A stretch of 45,271 nt of DNA from Sedimentimonas flavescens (GTDB lineage Bacteria > Pseudomonadota > Alphaproteobacteria > Rhodobacterales > Rhodobacteraceae), in NCBI RefSeq assembly GCF_019264375.1, contig NZ_JAHVAI010000016.1, forward strand, positions 1-45,271. The letters run 5' to 3'. Position numbers and translations under genes: made by a program. This document shows positions 34,064 through 43,144 of the stretch, piece by piece. The stretch's first letter is position 1. Each line of letters starts with the position of its first letter. Below the pieces are notes generated by a model. The model saw nothing but the letters and a program-made list of their open reading frames with translations. It made no database searches and had not been told where the DNA came from.

Positions 34064-34123
34064 TCTTTTCCTCCCTCCGCCGCGATGATTGACAGCGCGG
34101 GGCAGCCGCCCTTAGCGTTCGGC

Positions 34124-34567
34124 ATGACCGATCGCCTCGATCCCCAGATCATGGACGCCGTCCGCGCAAGCTTCGCGCGTCAGAACGCCATGGGCTTGAT
34201 CCGCGCCGAGCTGCTGGTGATCGCGCCGGGGCGCACCGAGATCCACTTGCCGCATTGGCAAGGGGTCGAACAGCAGCATGGCTTCGTGCATGGTGGTGTC
34301 GTTGGCATGATCGCCGATTCGGCGGCGGGCTATGCCGCGATGACAACCGTGCCGCAGGGGGCTTCGGTCCTGACGGTGGAATACAAGATCAACCTTGTGG
34401 CGCCGGCGGTCGGATCGAAGCTGATTGCGCGCGGCACCGTGCTGCGGCCCGGCCGCACGCTGATCCTGACCAAGGCCGAGGTCTTCGGCATCGACGAGGG
34501 GCGCGAAAAACTTTGCGCCGTGATGCAGCAGACCATAATGGTCATGTACGGCAAAGACGAAAAGTAG
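34124..34567 (+). CDS. PaaI-family hotdog thioesterase
   Basis: About 147 aa with a single hotdog domain. The diagnostic stretch HGFVHGGVVGMIADSAAGYA contains the catalytic-region H-G-G and Asp, followed by LTVEYKINLVAPAVGSKL. Such enzymes hydrolyse aromatic or medium-chain acyl-CoA. ATG 34124 (MTDRLDPQIM) gives the normal family start; ATG 34085 would add 13 unlike residues. A strong bidirectional terminator follows. Confidence 0.87.
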   Translation: MTDRLDPQIMDAVRASFARQNAMGLIRAELLVIAPGRTEIHLPHWQGVEQQHGFVHGGVVGMIADSAAGYAAMTTVPQGASVLTVEYKINLVAPAVGSKLIARGTVLRPGRTLILTKAEVFGIDEGREKLCAVMQQTIMVMYGKDEK

Positions 34568-34587
34568 ATCCCGGCCCCGGCAAATCA

Positions 34588-34611
34588 AAAGGCCCGCCGA
34601 AGCGGGCCTTT
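34588..34611. terminator. Bidirectional intrinsic terminator
   Basis: AAAGGCCCGC (34588-34597), loop CGAA, GCGGGCCTTT (34602-34611): a perfect 10-bp stem with A- and T-tracts on either side. It lies between the convergent thioesterase and carboxynorspermidine dehydrogenase genes and serves both. Confidence 0.85.
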
Positions 34612-34630
34612 GGTCTGTGTCGGCGCAGGA

Positions 34631-35878
34631 TCAGGCGTTCCAGGCCTTGTCCTTGCCGCCAAGGCCGCCTTCCAGAACGCGGGTCGGCAGGCCGATGCGG
34701 TCGAGGATGGTGAAGAAGGGCTTGGGGTCCAGCTCTTCGACGTTCTTCATGGTCTTGGCGTCCCACTCGCCGGTTGCAACCAGCATCGCGGCGGCCACCG
34801 GGGGCACGCCCGCAGTGTAGGAAATCCCCTGCGAGCCGACCTCGAGATAGGCTTCCTTGTGATCGGCGACGTTATAGACGAAGACCTCGACGTCCTTGCC
34901 GTCCTTGGTGCCTTTCACCAGATCGCCGATGCAGGTCTTGCCGGTGTAATCGGGCGCGAGGCTTGCCGGGTCGGGCAGCACGGCCTTGACCACCTTGAGC
35001 GGCACGACCTCCTGGCCCTCGGCGGTCTTGACGGGCTGCTCGGACAGCAGGCCGAGGTTCTTCAGCACGGTGAAGACGTTGATGTAATGCTCGCCAAAGC
35101 CCATCCAGAAGCGCACATCGGCGTTGGGGTAGTTGGCAGCCAGCGAATGCACCTCATCGTGGCCCGACTGATAGGCGCGGCAGGTGCCCACGACCGGCAG
35201 ATCCCAGTCACGGCCCGATGCGAACATCGAGGTTTCCTTCCACTGCTGGTCTTCCCAGTAATAGACCGTGCCGGTGAACTCGCGGAAGTTGATCTCGGGG
35301 TCGAAGTTGGTGGCGAAATACTTGCCGTGCGAACCCGCGTTGATGTCGACGATGTCGATGGACTTCACCTCGTCCATGTATTCGTCGATGGCAAAGCGCG
35401 CGAAGGCGTTCACGACGCCCGGGTCAAAGCCCGCGCCGAGGATGGCGGTCACGCCCTTTTGGGCGCAGAGGTCGCGCTTTTTCCATTCGTAATTGCCATA
35501 CCACGGCGGGGCCTCGCAGATCTTGGCGGGGTCTTCGTGGATGGCGGTGTCGATATAGGCCGCGCCCGTCTCGATGCAGGCGTCAAGCACGGTCATGTTC
35601 ACGAAGGCCGAGCCCACGTTTATCACGATTTCCGCGCCGGTCTTGCGGATCAGTGCGGCCACGGCGGCCGTGTCCATCGCGTCAACCGCATGTGCCTCGA
35701 ACGTGCCCGGCACTTTCATCGCGTTCTTCGCATGAACGCTTGCGATGACCGCATCGCATTTCGCCTTCGTGCGCGAGGCGATGTGCAGGGCGCCCAGAAC
35801 GTCATTGTTCTGCGCGCATTTATGGGCGACGACTTGCGCCACGCCACCGGCACCGATGATGAGCACGTTACGTTTCAC
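34631..35878 (-). CDS. Carboxynorspermidine/carboxyspermidine dehydrogenase (saccharopine dehydrogenase family)
   Basis: 415 aa. The N-terminal Rossmann fold NVLIIGAGGVAQVVAHKCAQ binds NADPH, and the middle carries AILGAGFDPGVVNAFARFA and DINAGSHGKYFATNFDPEIN, typical of the Lys1/CANSDH group. The enzyme condenses aspartate semialdehyde with putrescine (or diaminopropane) to give carboxyspermidine (or carboxynorspermidine). The decarboxylase gene lies directly upstream on the same strand (71-base gap), together making the S-adenosylmethionine-independent spermidine pathway. The product is likely spermidine, inferred from the lineage. Confidence 0.92.
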   Translation of the reverse strand: MKRNVLIIGAGGVAQVVAHKCAQNNDVLGALHIASRTKAKCDAVIASVHAKNAMKVPGTFEAHAVDAMDTAAVAALIRKTGAEIVINVGSAFVNMTVLDACIETGAAYIDTAIHEDPAKICEAPPWYGNYEWKKRDLCAQKGVTAILGAGFDPGVVNAFARFAIDEYMDEVKSIDIVDINAGSHGKYFATNFDPEINFREFTGTVYYWEDQQWKETSMFASGRDWDLPVVGTCRAYQSGHDEVHSLAANYPNADVRFWMGFGEHYINVFTVLKNLGLLSEQPVKTAEGQEVVPLKVVKAVLPDPASLAPDYTGKTCIGDLVKGTKDGKDVEVFVYNVADHKEAYLEVGSQGISYTAGVPPVAAAMLVATGEWDAKTMKNVEELDPKPFFTILDRIGLPTRVLEGGLGGKDKAWNA

Positions 35879-35949
35879 TTCGGCTGTCTCCTTAAGTCTG
35901 ACAGGACAGGGGAAGGGGGCTTTTCAGGCCCGTGAATGAGGCCGGGGCC

Positions 35950-37050
35950 TCAGGACAATGAGGAAGCGTAATCCTCGTAGGTGAATTCGCGGATCAACTC
36001 GACGGTGCCGTTGCCATCCGCGCGGCGGATCGCAATCGCGGGCATGTTGACGCCGTTGAACCAGTTCTTCTTGACCATGGTATAGCCGGCCGCGTCCTGA
36101 ACCGAAATCCGGTCGCCGACCTGCAAGGGCGCGGCAAAGCGCGCCTCGCCGAAGATATCGCCCGCAAGGCAGGTCTTGCCCGCCACCTGATAGGGGTAGT
36201 CGCCCTCTTGCGGCAGCTTCGCGGTTTCGCGGTAGATCAGCAGATCAAGCATATGCGCCTCGATCGAGCTATCGACGATGGCCACCTTCTTACCGTTGTC
36301 GACGATGTCGAGAACGCTGACCTCAAGCGTGGTCGATTGCGTGATCGAGGCCTCGCCGGGCTCCAGATAAACCTGCACGCCGAGCCGCTCCGAGAACGCA
36401 CGCAGCCGCGCGGCGAGTTTCTCCAGCGGGTAGCCCTCGCCGGTGAAATGGATGCCGCCACCCAGGCTGACCCATTTCAGCTTCTTCAGGAAATCGCCGA
36501 ACTCGGACTCAATCCGGGTCAGCTGCTGGTCGAACAGGTCGAAATCGCGGTTCTCGCAGTTGTAATGGATCATCACGCCCGAGATGCGCGGCAGCGCGGC
36601 CTCAAGGCGCGCGATGTCCCATTCGCCAAGCCGCGAGAAGGGGCGTGCCGGGTCGGCAAGATCGAAGCCCGAGGTCGAGAAGCGCGGATTGAGGCGCAGG
36701 CCGATCTCGATATGGCTGGCCTTGTCGGCGAAACGATCCAGCTGCGAGAGCGAGTTGAAGATGATCTTGTCGGCGTAGGAAATCGCCTCGTCGATTTCGG
36801 CATCGGACCAGGCGACGGAATAGGCATGGGTCTCGCCGCCGAACTTCTCGCGCCCCAGACGCAGCTCGAACAGCGAGGACGAGGTCGTGCCGTCCATATG
36901 CGGCTTCATCGCCTCAAACGCGCCCCAGGTCGCGAAGCATTTCAGTGCCAGAAGCGCCTTGGCGCCCGACAGCTCGCGCAGCCGCGCGATCTTGTGCATG
37001 TTTTCGAGAAGGCGGGCTTCGTCGATCAGGTAGTAGGGCGTCGGAATCAT
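35950..37050 (-). CDS. nspC: Carboxynorspermidine/carboxyspermidine decarboxylase
   Basis: 366-aa PLP-dependent enzyme with the alanine racemase-type fold III barrel. IPTPYYLIDEARLLENMHKI is the family start, and Lys37 in ALLALKCFATWGAFEA is the expected PLP lysine. Further motifs are IGLRLNPRFSTSGFDLAD, WVSLGGGIHFTGEGYP, LEPGEAS and AGKTCLAGDIFGE with the C-terminal active-site Cys. It removes the carboxyl group to give spermidine or norspermidine. ATG 37050 follows GGGGGAG; an upstream start at 37071 is unneeded. First gene of the two-gene unit. Confidence 0.93.
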   Translation of the reverse strand: MIPTPYYLIDEARLLENMHKIARLRELSGAKALLALKCFATWGAFEAMKPHMDGTTSSSLFELRLGREKFGGETHAYSVAWSDAEIDEAISYADKIIFNSLSQLDRFADKASHIEIGLRLNPRFSTSGFDLADPARPFSRLGEWDIARLEAALPRISGVMIHYNCENRDFDLFDQQLTRIESEFGDFLKKLKWVSLGGGIHFTGEGYPLEKLAARLRAFSERLGVQVYLEPGEASITQSTTLEVSVLDIVDNGKKVAIVDSSIEAHMLDLLIYRETAKLPQEGDYPYQVAGKTCLAGDIFGEARFAAPLQVGDRISVQDAAGYTMVKKNWFNGVNMPAIAIRRADGNGTVELIREFTYEDYASSLS

Positions 37051-37128
37051 GAACTCCCCCCGGGGCGGCAAAGTGAAGCCGCGATATAGGGCCCCGGCCC
37101 CCCCTCTGCAAGGAAAATAGGGGGCGCG

Positions 37129-37833
37129 TCAGTCCACGCGGATTGCCTCTTTGGCTACGGTGAGAGTGTAACCCTTGCGTGAAATGTTGCGCACCAGAAG
37201 CTCGGCCACGAGCTGATTTCCAAGCGCATCGCGCAGCCGCTTGATGCGGGTGGCACCGGCGGCCTCGTCGCAATCGGCCTCGGGGCGGCCCGAGATTACA
37301 GCCTCGATCTGCGCGCCGGTCAGGATGTCGTCATCCATCCGCGCCTCTGCCAGAACGGCCAGCGTCTCGATCGCGGCGGGCGTGAGGGTAAAGGCCATGT
37401 CGTTGAGCATCACCGCATTCTCGCCGCGCAGGATGCGCAGGCGCTGCACCTCGATCCCGGCGCGCTGGATCTCGGACATGCGGCGATTGAGGCTGACGAA
37501 AATGACCAGCAGAACCAGTGCGGCAATCATCAGCGCGGTCGCGAAGACCAGCAGAATGAAGATGATCACGCGGTAGGACGAGAGCACCTCGGCGAAGGCG
37601 GTGCCCGACTGGGCCAGAACCTCAAGCAGCTTGATCTCGCCAGGCGAGGTCAGCGCGTCGTTCTCGACAAAGATCCGCTCGACCCGTGTGTTGAAGGCAT
37701 TGGCATCGGGCAGCGACAGGAACAAAAGCGCCGCCGCGACCGCCAGAATCATGGCGATCGCCGCGATCCCCCAGATCACCGCGCGGTTGCCTGTGCGCAG
37801 GCCCTCAGTAACGGAGGAAATATTGTCCGGCAC
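37129..37833 (-). CDS. Membrane protein with C-terminal winged-helix-like domain
   Basis: 234 aa, function unknown. There are two transmembrane segments (about residues 19-40, VIWGIAAIAMILAVAAALLF, and 89-111, IIFILLVFATALMIAALVLL) with a roughly 50-residue loop between them. After a basic helix (RRMSEIQRAGIEVQRLRILR) comes a domain that reads like an OmpR/PhoB winged helix: MAFTLTPAAIETLAVLAEAR, LTGAQIEAVISG, TRIKRLRDALGNQ and LLVRNISRKGYTLTV. Both termini would be cytoplasmic, so it could be a membrane-anchored regulator with inverted order relative to ToxR/CadC. GTG 37833 with AGAGGAAGG upstream; it overlaps the preceding gene by 29 bases. Confidence 0.75.
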   Translation of the reverse strand: MPDNISSVTEGLRTGNRAVIWGIAAIAMILAVAAALLFLSLPDANAFNTRVERIFVENDALTSPGEIKLLEVLAQSGTAFAEVLSSYRVIIFILLVFATALMIAALVLLVIFVSLNRRMSEIQRAGIEVQRLRILRGENAVMLNDMAFTLTPAAIETLAVLAEARMDDDILTGAQIEAVISGRPEADCDEAAGATRIKRLRDALGNQLVAELLVRNISRKGYTLTVAKEAIRVD

Positions 37834-38089
37834 TGGCCTTCCTCTGCTCCAACCCCTCCGGGCCGAAAATGGAGAGAATGTTCAGCAGCGTCCATCCCCC
37901 ACGTTCGAGGCGTTTGGACAATGCGCGCGCTGCCGCCTGCTTCGAGCAGGCATTGTCGGGCAGTTCCGCGACGCCGTAATGCAGCCGCAAGGGATTGTCC
38001 TGCTTGGCCTTGTAATCGGCATAGCAGGCGGCCTGCGCGGGGGCGGCAGCGACCAACAGGGCAAGGGCAAGAAGGGTGTGTTTCATCAT
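37805..38089 (-). CDS. Small secreted protein of unknown function
   Basis: 94 aa with a signal peptide (MMKHTLLALALLVAAAPAQA) and a mature part of about 74 residues starting ACYADYKAKQDNPLRLHYG, with two Cys in the mature chain. I recognise no family. It overlaps the downstream membrane/winged-helix gene by 29 bases, so the pair is probably translated together. It could act in the periplasm with the loop of that membrane protein (speculation). Confidence 0.7.
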   Translation of the reverse strand: MMKHTLLALALLVAAAPAQAACYADYKAKQDNPLRLHYGVAELPDNACSKQAAARALSKRLERGGWTLLNILSIFGPEGLEQRKASAGQYFLRY

Positions 38090-38249
38090 GCGCTCAGGCT
38101 GCGATGGGCGGCGGCGCTATGCAATAGCCAAGCGGGTTATTGCCGGTGTTATCGGATAGCAGGGGGCTGTTATTGCGTGTCGAACGGCGCTGGCGCAATG
38201 GTCGGCCATCCCTAATCGCGGGGCAACCCGCCTAGACGAGGACCTGACC

Positions 38250-38759
38250 ATGATCCGCTTCTCCTTCAAGGCCATCACCGCCGCCACCGCCGCTGCTGCC
38301 TTTGCGCTGACCGCCGTTGCCCCCACGCCCGCCGCCGCCCTTGACGACAAGGAGGCGCTTGGCCTGATCCTTGGTCTCGGTGCCGCAGCCATCATCATGG
38401 ACAACATGAAAGACAACGCGCGCCCTTCGACCAAGAGCAACACCCAGAACTGGTATCCCTATGCCGAGCGCGTGGATGACCCCTGGGATGCGCGCCGCGG
38501 CTACGACTACCGTTATCAGGATCGCAACCGTCAGCGCGTGCGCCTTGATGTGCCCTCGCGCTGCATGATCACCGTCGAGCGTCGCGGCCAGCGTAGCCAG
38601 ATGGTCGAGGGACGCTGCCTCGAAAAGATCGCGCGGAAAGAGCATGTCCGCCTGCCGAAATCCTGTGCCTTCGACATTCGTGGCGATCGCGGTTTCCGCG
38701 AAGAGGTCTATGGCACGAACTGCCTTGAGGATCGCGGCTTCCGCATCAGCCGCCGCTAA
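38250..38759 (+). CDS. Secreted hypothetical protein with four cysteines
   Basis: 169 aa. A signal peptide (FKAITAATAAAAFALTAVAP, cut near AAA) is followed by a short hydrophobic stretch LGLILGLGAAAIIMDN and an Arg/Tyr-rich C-terminal region. Four Cys occur in SRCMITVE, EGRCLEK, PKSCAFDI and GTNCLEDR, which suggests two disulfides in a small beta fold. GAGGA lies 7 bases before ATG 38250. No function is recognised. A strong terminator follows, so it is a single-gene unit. Confidence 0.75.
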   Translation: MIRFSFKAITAATAAAAFALTAVAPTPAAALDDKEALGLILGLGAAAIIMDNMKDNARPSTKSNTQNWYPYAERVDDPWDARRGYDYRYQDRNRQRVRLDVPSRCMITVERRGQRSQMVEGRCLEKIARKEHVRLPKSCAFDIRGDRGFREEVYGTNCLEDRGFRISRR

Positions 38760-38782
38760 CCGCGACATGAGGCACGAGCAGG

Positions 38783-38811
38783 ACGCGGGGGCCACTGGCC
38801 CTCGCGTTTTT
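38783..38811 (+). terminator. Intrinsic terminator after the secreted hypothetical gene
   Basis: ACGCGGGGGCC (38783-38793), loop ACT, GGCCCTCGCGT (38797-38807), with one G-T pair, then TTTT to 38811. Confidence 0.8.
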
Positions 38812-38848
38812 CGTTGCGCGGGGCCGGCGGAGCGGGCAGGACTCACGC

Positions 38849-39482
38849 ATGGCACAGGCACCCGATTACAGTTTCGAGTTGGCCGCGCAGGCGCGCGGTC
38901 TGATCCGCATCGCCGGCGTCGATGAGGTAGGGCGGGGCCCGCTTTGCGGCCCGGTCACGGCGGCGGCAGTGGTGCTGGATCCGGCGCGCATCCCGCAGGG
39001 TCTGAACGATTCCAAGAAGCTCAGCGCCCGGCGCCGCGCCGAACTGGTGGCCGAGATCACCGCCAGCGCCGACTGGTGCGTGGCCCATGCGAGCGTTGAG
39101 GAGATCGACAGCCTCAACATCCTGCAAGCCTCGCATCTGGCGATGTGCCGCGCCATCGCCGGGCTGCAAGGCGCGCCCGACCATGTGCTTGTCGATGGCA
39201 ACCGCATCCCGCGCGATCTGTCGCTATCGGCCGAGGCGCTGGTGAAAGGTGACGCAAGGTCAGTCTCGATTGCGGCGGCGTCGATCCTGGCGAAAGAGGC
39301 GCGCGACGCGCTGATGGTGGATTTGGCGCAACAATACCCCGGCTACGGCTGGGAGAAGAACGCAGGCTACCCCACCAAGGACCATCTGCAGGCCCTTCTA
39401 GATCTTGGGGTTACCCCCGTTCATAGACGTTCGTTCAAACCCGTCCACAACATCTTGTGCCAAGCAAAATCTGTAAGTGCTT

Positions 39483-39484
<2 letters not shown>
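38849..39484 (+). CDS. rnhB: Ribonuclease HII
   Basis: 211 aa. The metal-binding Asp-Glu is in [20 protein letters not shown] and the later acidic region in [31 protein letters not shown] and the C-terminal [20 protein letters not shown] complete the family signature. It removes ribonucleotides from DNA-RNA hybrids. ATG 38849 has GGCAGGA upstream. It directly precedes ccrM, a common alphaproteobacterial neighbour. Confidence 0.94.
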
Positions 39485-40699
<1,215 letters not shown>

Positions 40700-40770
40700 T
40701 CGGGCGCCCGCTTTCCCCTGACATTTTAGGTTACCGCCAGTGCCCGTGGTCCGCCCGCGGTCACAGCCTT

Positions 40771-40799
40771 GCCCCGCCGTTCGCTCGGCGGGGCCTTTT
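40771..40799 (+). terminator. Intrinsic terminator after ccrM
   Basis: GCCCCGCCG (40771-40779), loop TTCGCT, CGGCGGGGC (40786-40794), then CTTTT. It is 71 bases after the ccrM stop and directly before the convergent marR stop. Confidence 0.8.
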
Positions 40800-40806
40800 C
40801 ATGGGC

Positions 40807-41250
40807 TTAGGGATCCAGTTCCAGCTGCTTGCGCAATTCGCGCAGCACCGGCAGGGCGGCGCGCACCCGCTCGGTTCCGATCGAGCGCACGACATCCGCG
40901 ATCACCGGCATGAAGGCCGCCAGCGCCGCATCGCGCGCCTGCCGCCCGGCGGGCGAGATCGAGACGAACTTGCGCCGCGCATCGTCCCAATCGGGGCGGA
41001 TATGGATGTGGCCGGCCCATTCGAGCTTGGAAAGCGTGTTGGTCATCGCCCCGCGCGTGACATGGAACGTCGCCGCCAGTTGGGCGGGGGTGCGCTCTTC
41101 GCCGATATGGGCAAGATGGTTCAGCACCGAGAAATGCGAGATCTCCATCCCCTTGGGCAGCGCACGGCTGACCACGTTGCGGGCCAGCTGGTCCACGGTG
41201 AAGACCTCTGCGAAGAGGGTTGCGGCGAGGGGATCGGTTGTATCGTTCAT
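40807..41250 (-). CDS. MarR-family transcriptional regulator
   Basis: 147-aa winged-helix dimeric regulator. The recognition region is TPAQLAATFHVTRGAMTNTLSKLEWAG, followed by the wing DWDDARRKFVSISPAGRQ, both standard for MarR. It is the last gene of comF-grxC-nitrilase-marR; its start overlaps the nitrilase stop by 4 bases. Ligand and targets are unknown; the operon itself may be a target. Confidence 0.9.
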   Translation of the reverse strand: MNDTTDPLAATLFAEVFTVDQLARNVVSRALPKGMEISHFSVLNHLAHIGEERTPAQLAATFHVTRGAMTNTLSKLEWAGHIHIRPDWDDARRKFVSISPAGRQARDAALAAFMPVIADVVRSIGTERVRAALPVLRELRKQLELDP

Positions 41251-42077
41251 GGTCCCTCGAAGTCCCGGTCATGCGCTAACGAGGGCACCCTTACCCTTGC
41301 TTGCGCAACGCGCGCAAGGTCGATCTCGACCAGGGTGACGCCGGGTTCTGTGCCGCCATCGGCCAGAACCTCACCCCAAGGCGCAACGGCAAGGCTGTGG
41401 CCCCAGGTCCGGCGCGGGCGACCGCCATGGGCCGCGTGGGTGCCGCATTGCGCGGGTGCGAGCATGAAACAGGTATTCTCGATCGCGCGCGCGCGGATCA
41501 GGCTTTCCCAATGCGCAGCGCCCGTTGTGTCGTTGAAAGCCGCGGGCAGCGTCAGGATCTGCGCGCCGCCCTGCGCCAGCTTGCGGAACAGATGCGGGAA
41601 ACGCAGATCGTAGCAGATCGCCATGCCAAGGGGTGTTCCGGCAACCTCGGTCAGCACGGCGCGGGTTCCGGGGCGGTAGGCCTCGGATTCGCGATACCGC
41701 TCGGTTTCCGAGACATCCACGTCGAACATGTGGATCTTGTCGTAGCGCGCGACGATCTGGCCCTGCGGCCCGATCAGGAGGGAGCGGTTGGCAAACCGCC
41801 CGTCGGCGTCATGGGTCTTGAGCCCGAGCGAGCCGATCAAGAGCCAGATGCCTAGCGCCTCGGCCTCGGCCCGCAGGGCGGCAAGCGTCAGGTCGTCCTC
41901 TTCAAGGCGCAGCACGGCGTTTTGATGGGCGCGGTTCGACGACAGCAGGTTGGTGCACTCCGGCGTCAGAACGAAATCTGCGCCCGCGCCCGCCGCCTCG
42001 CGGATGAAGCCGAGGGTGACCGGCAGGTTCGCTGCCGGATCGTCGGTCACCGAGAGTTGGACGAGCGCCGCTTTCAT
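41247..42077 (-). CDS. Carbon-nitrogen hydrolase (Nit1/omega-amidase type)
   Basis: 276-aa nitrilase-superfamily amidase with the complete triad Glu40 (VLTPECTN), Lys114 (RYDKIHMFD) and Cys155 (MAICYDLRFP). The motifs YDKIHMFDVD and AICYDLRFP match deaminated glutathione amidase (Nit1/YbeM) and omega-amidase. It repairs or degrades small amides such as deaminated glutathione. It is adjacent to glutaredoxin (1-base overlap), fitting glutathione housekeeping. Confidence 0.9.
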   Translation of the reverse strand: MKAALVQLSVTDDPAANLPVTLGFIREAAGAGADFVLTPECTNLLSSNRAHQNAVLRLEEDDLTLAALRAEAEALGIWLLIGSLGLKTHDADGRFANRSLLIGPQGQIVARYDKIHMFDVDVSETERYRESEAYRPGTRAVLTEVAGTPLGMAICYDLRFPHLFRKLAQGGAQILTLPAAFNDTTGAAHWESLIRARAIENTCFMLAPAQCGTHAAHGGRPRRTWGHSLAVAPWGEVLADGGTEPGVTLVEIDLARVAQARVRVPSLAHDRDFEGP

Positions 42078-42334
42078 CAGGCCGCCAGCATCGGGTCAAG
42101 CTTGCCCGCCGCATCGAGCGCATGGAGATCGTCGCAGCCGCCGACGTGTTGGCCGCCGATGAAGATCTGCGGAACCGAGCGGCGACCGTTCGCGCGTTCG
42201 GTCATCGCGATGCGCAGTGCCGGGTCGGTGCCGACGTCGGTTTCCTCGAAGGGGATACCCTTGCGGGTCAGCAGCGCCTTGGCGGCGATGCAATAGGGGC
42301 AGGTGCGGGTGGTGTAAATCTCAACGCGTTTCAT
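42077..42334 (-). CDS. grxC: Glutaredoxin 3
   Basis: 85 aa with the dithiol active site TRTCPYCIAAKALL, the cis-Pro loop RRSVPQIFIGGQHVGGCDDL and no extra domain. It reduces protein disulfides and glutathione mixed disulfides in the cytoplasm. It lies 36 bases after comF and overlaps the nitrilase start. Confidence 0.95.
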   Translation of the reverse strand: MKRVEIYTTRTCPYCIAAKALLTRKGIPFEETDVGTDPALRIAMTERANGRRSVPQIFIGGQHVGGCDDLHALDAAGKLDPMLAA

Positions 42335-42370
42335 GGGTTCCCTCGGATCTGGGGCGAAGACTATAGGGAT

Positions 42371-43144
42371 TTAGGGATGCTTCGCAACGCGCGCCAGTGC
42401 CGCAACACACACCTTATGTGCGCCTGCGGCATAGGCCGCCTCGGTCGCGGCGCTCAGCGTGGCGCCCGACGTCATCACATCATCCACGATCAGTAGCGCC
42501 TTGCCGTGCAATGCCTGCCTGTGTCGCGGGCGGATGGCGATGGCGCCCGAGAGGTTCTCGAACCGCTCCTCGCGGCTGCGACCCTCCTGGCTGGGGGTGG
42601 CGCGGCTGCGCAGGAAAAGATCGGGCAGGCAGGTCAGCCCCGTGCGCCGCGCCAGCGCCTGCGCAAGCAGGGCGGACTGGTTGAAACGGCGTTTTATCAA
42701 GCGTTTGCGGTGCAGCGGGATGGGCGCGATCAGCATTCCGTCTTCGATGACGTCTTGGCAGGCGCGCGCCAGCCAGACCGCCATCGGCCGCACCAGATCC
42801 TGCCGGTCGCCATGTTTGAGGCCCAGCACCATGCGCCGCGCCGCGCCGGAATAGAGCATCGCCGAGCGCCCCTGTTGCCATGGCCGCGGGTGGCGCAGGC
42901 AGTAATCGCACAGGACCGCTGCCGGGTCGTCGCCCGGAAGCGGCGCGCCGCAGTGATCGCAACACAATCCGGTGATGAAGGGCGTCTCGGCCCAGCAGGC
43001 GCCGCACAGGCCGAAGTCGCTGGCCACCGCCTCGCCGCAGGCGATGCAGCGCGGGGGAAAGACCGTGTGCATCAGGCCGCGCCCCAAGCTGCCGATCCCG
43101 GCTAGAATCCCGTCACGAAGCGCACTAATCTCTCGCCCCATCAT
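42371..43144 (-). CDS. comF: ComF family protein (amidophosphoribosyltransferase-like)
   Basis: About 257 aa. N-terminal zinc-finger cysteines occur in FPPRCIACGE, GLCGACW, CCDHCGAPLP and LCDYCLRHP. A PRTase-type fold follows with IPLHRKRLIKRRFNQSALLA and the PRPP-binding motif ALLIVDDVMTSGATLSAATE. In naturally competent bacteria ComF helps process incoming single-stranded DNA; elsewhere its role is unclear. Start at 43144 or 43141 (tandem ATGs). The first ATG shares its CATG with the ATG of the divergent gene. First gene of the comF-grxC-nitrilase-marR operon. Confidence 0.88.
   Translation of the reverse strand: MMGREISALRDGILAGIGSLGRGLMHTVFPPRCIACGEAVASDFGLCGACWAETPFITGLCCDHCGAPLPGDDPAAVLCDYCLRHPRPWQQGRSAMLYSGAARRMVLGLKHGDRQDLVRPMAVWLARACQDVIEDGMLIAPIPLHRKRLIKRRFNQSALLAQALARRTGLTCLPDLFLRSRATPSQEGRSREERFENLSGAIAIRPRHRQALHGKALLIVDDVMTSGATLSAATEAAYAAGAHKVCVAALARVAKHP

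Noticed and set aside
33895-34092. 65-aa plus-strand frame
   Set aside because: Runs through the terminator and the whole tRNA-Arg gene; spurious.
34610-35935. 441-aa open frame on the plus strand opposite carboxynorspermidine dehydrogenase
   Set aside because: Antisense shadow. The minus-strand frame has full family motifs, while the plus frame is His/Gly/Asp-rich without a recognisable domain and runs through the terminator at 34588-34611.
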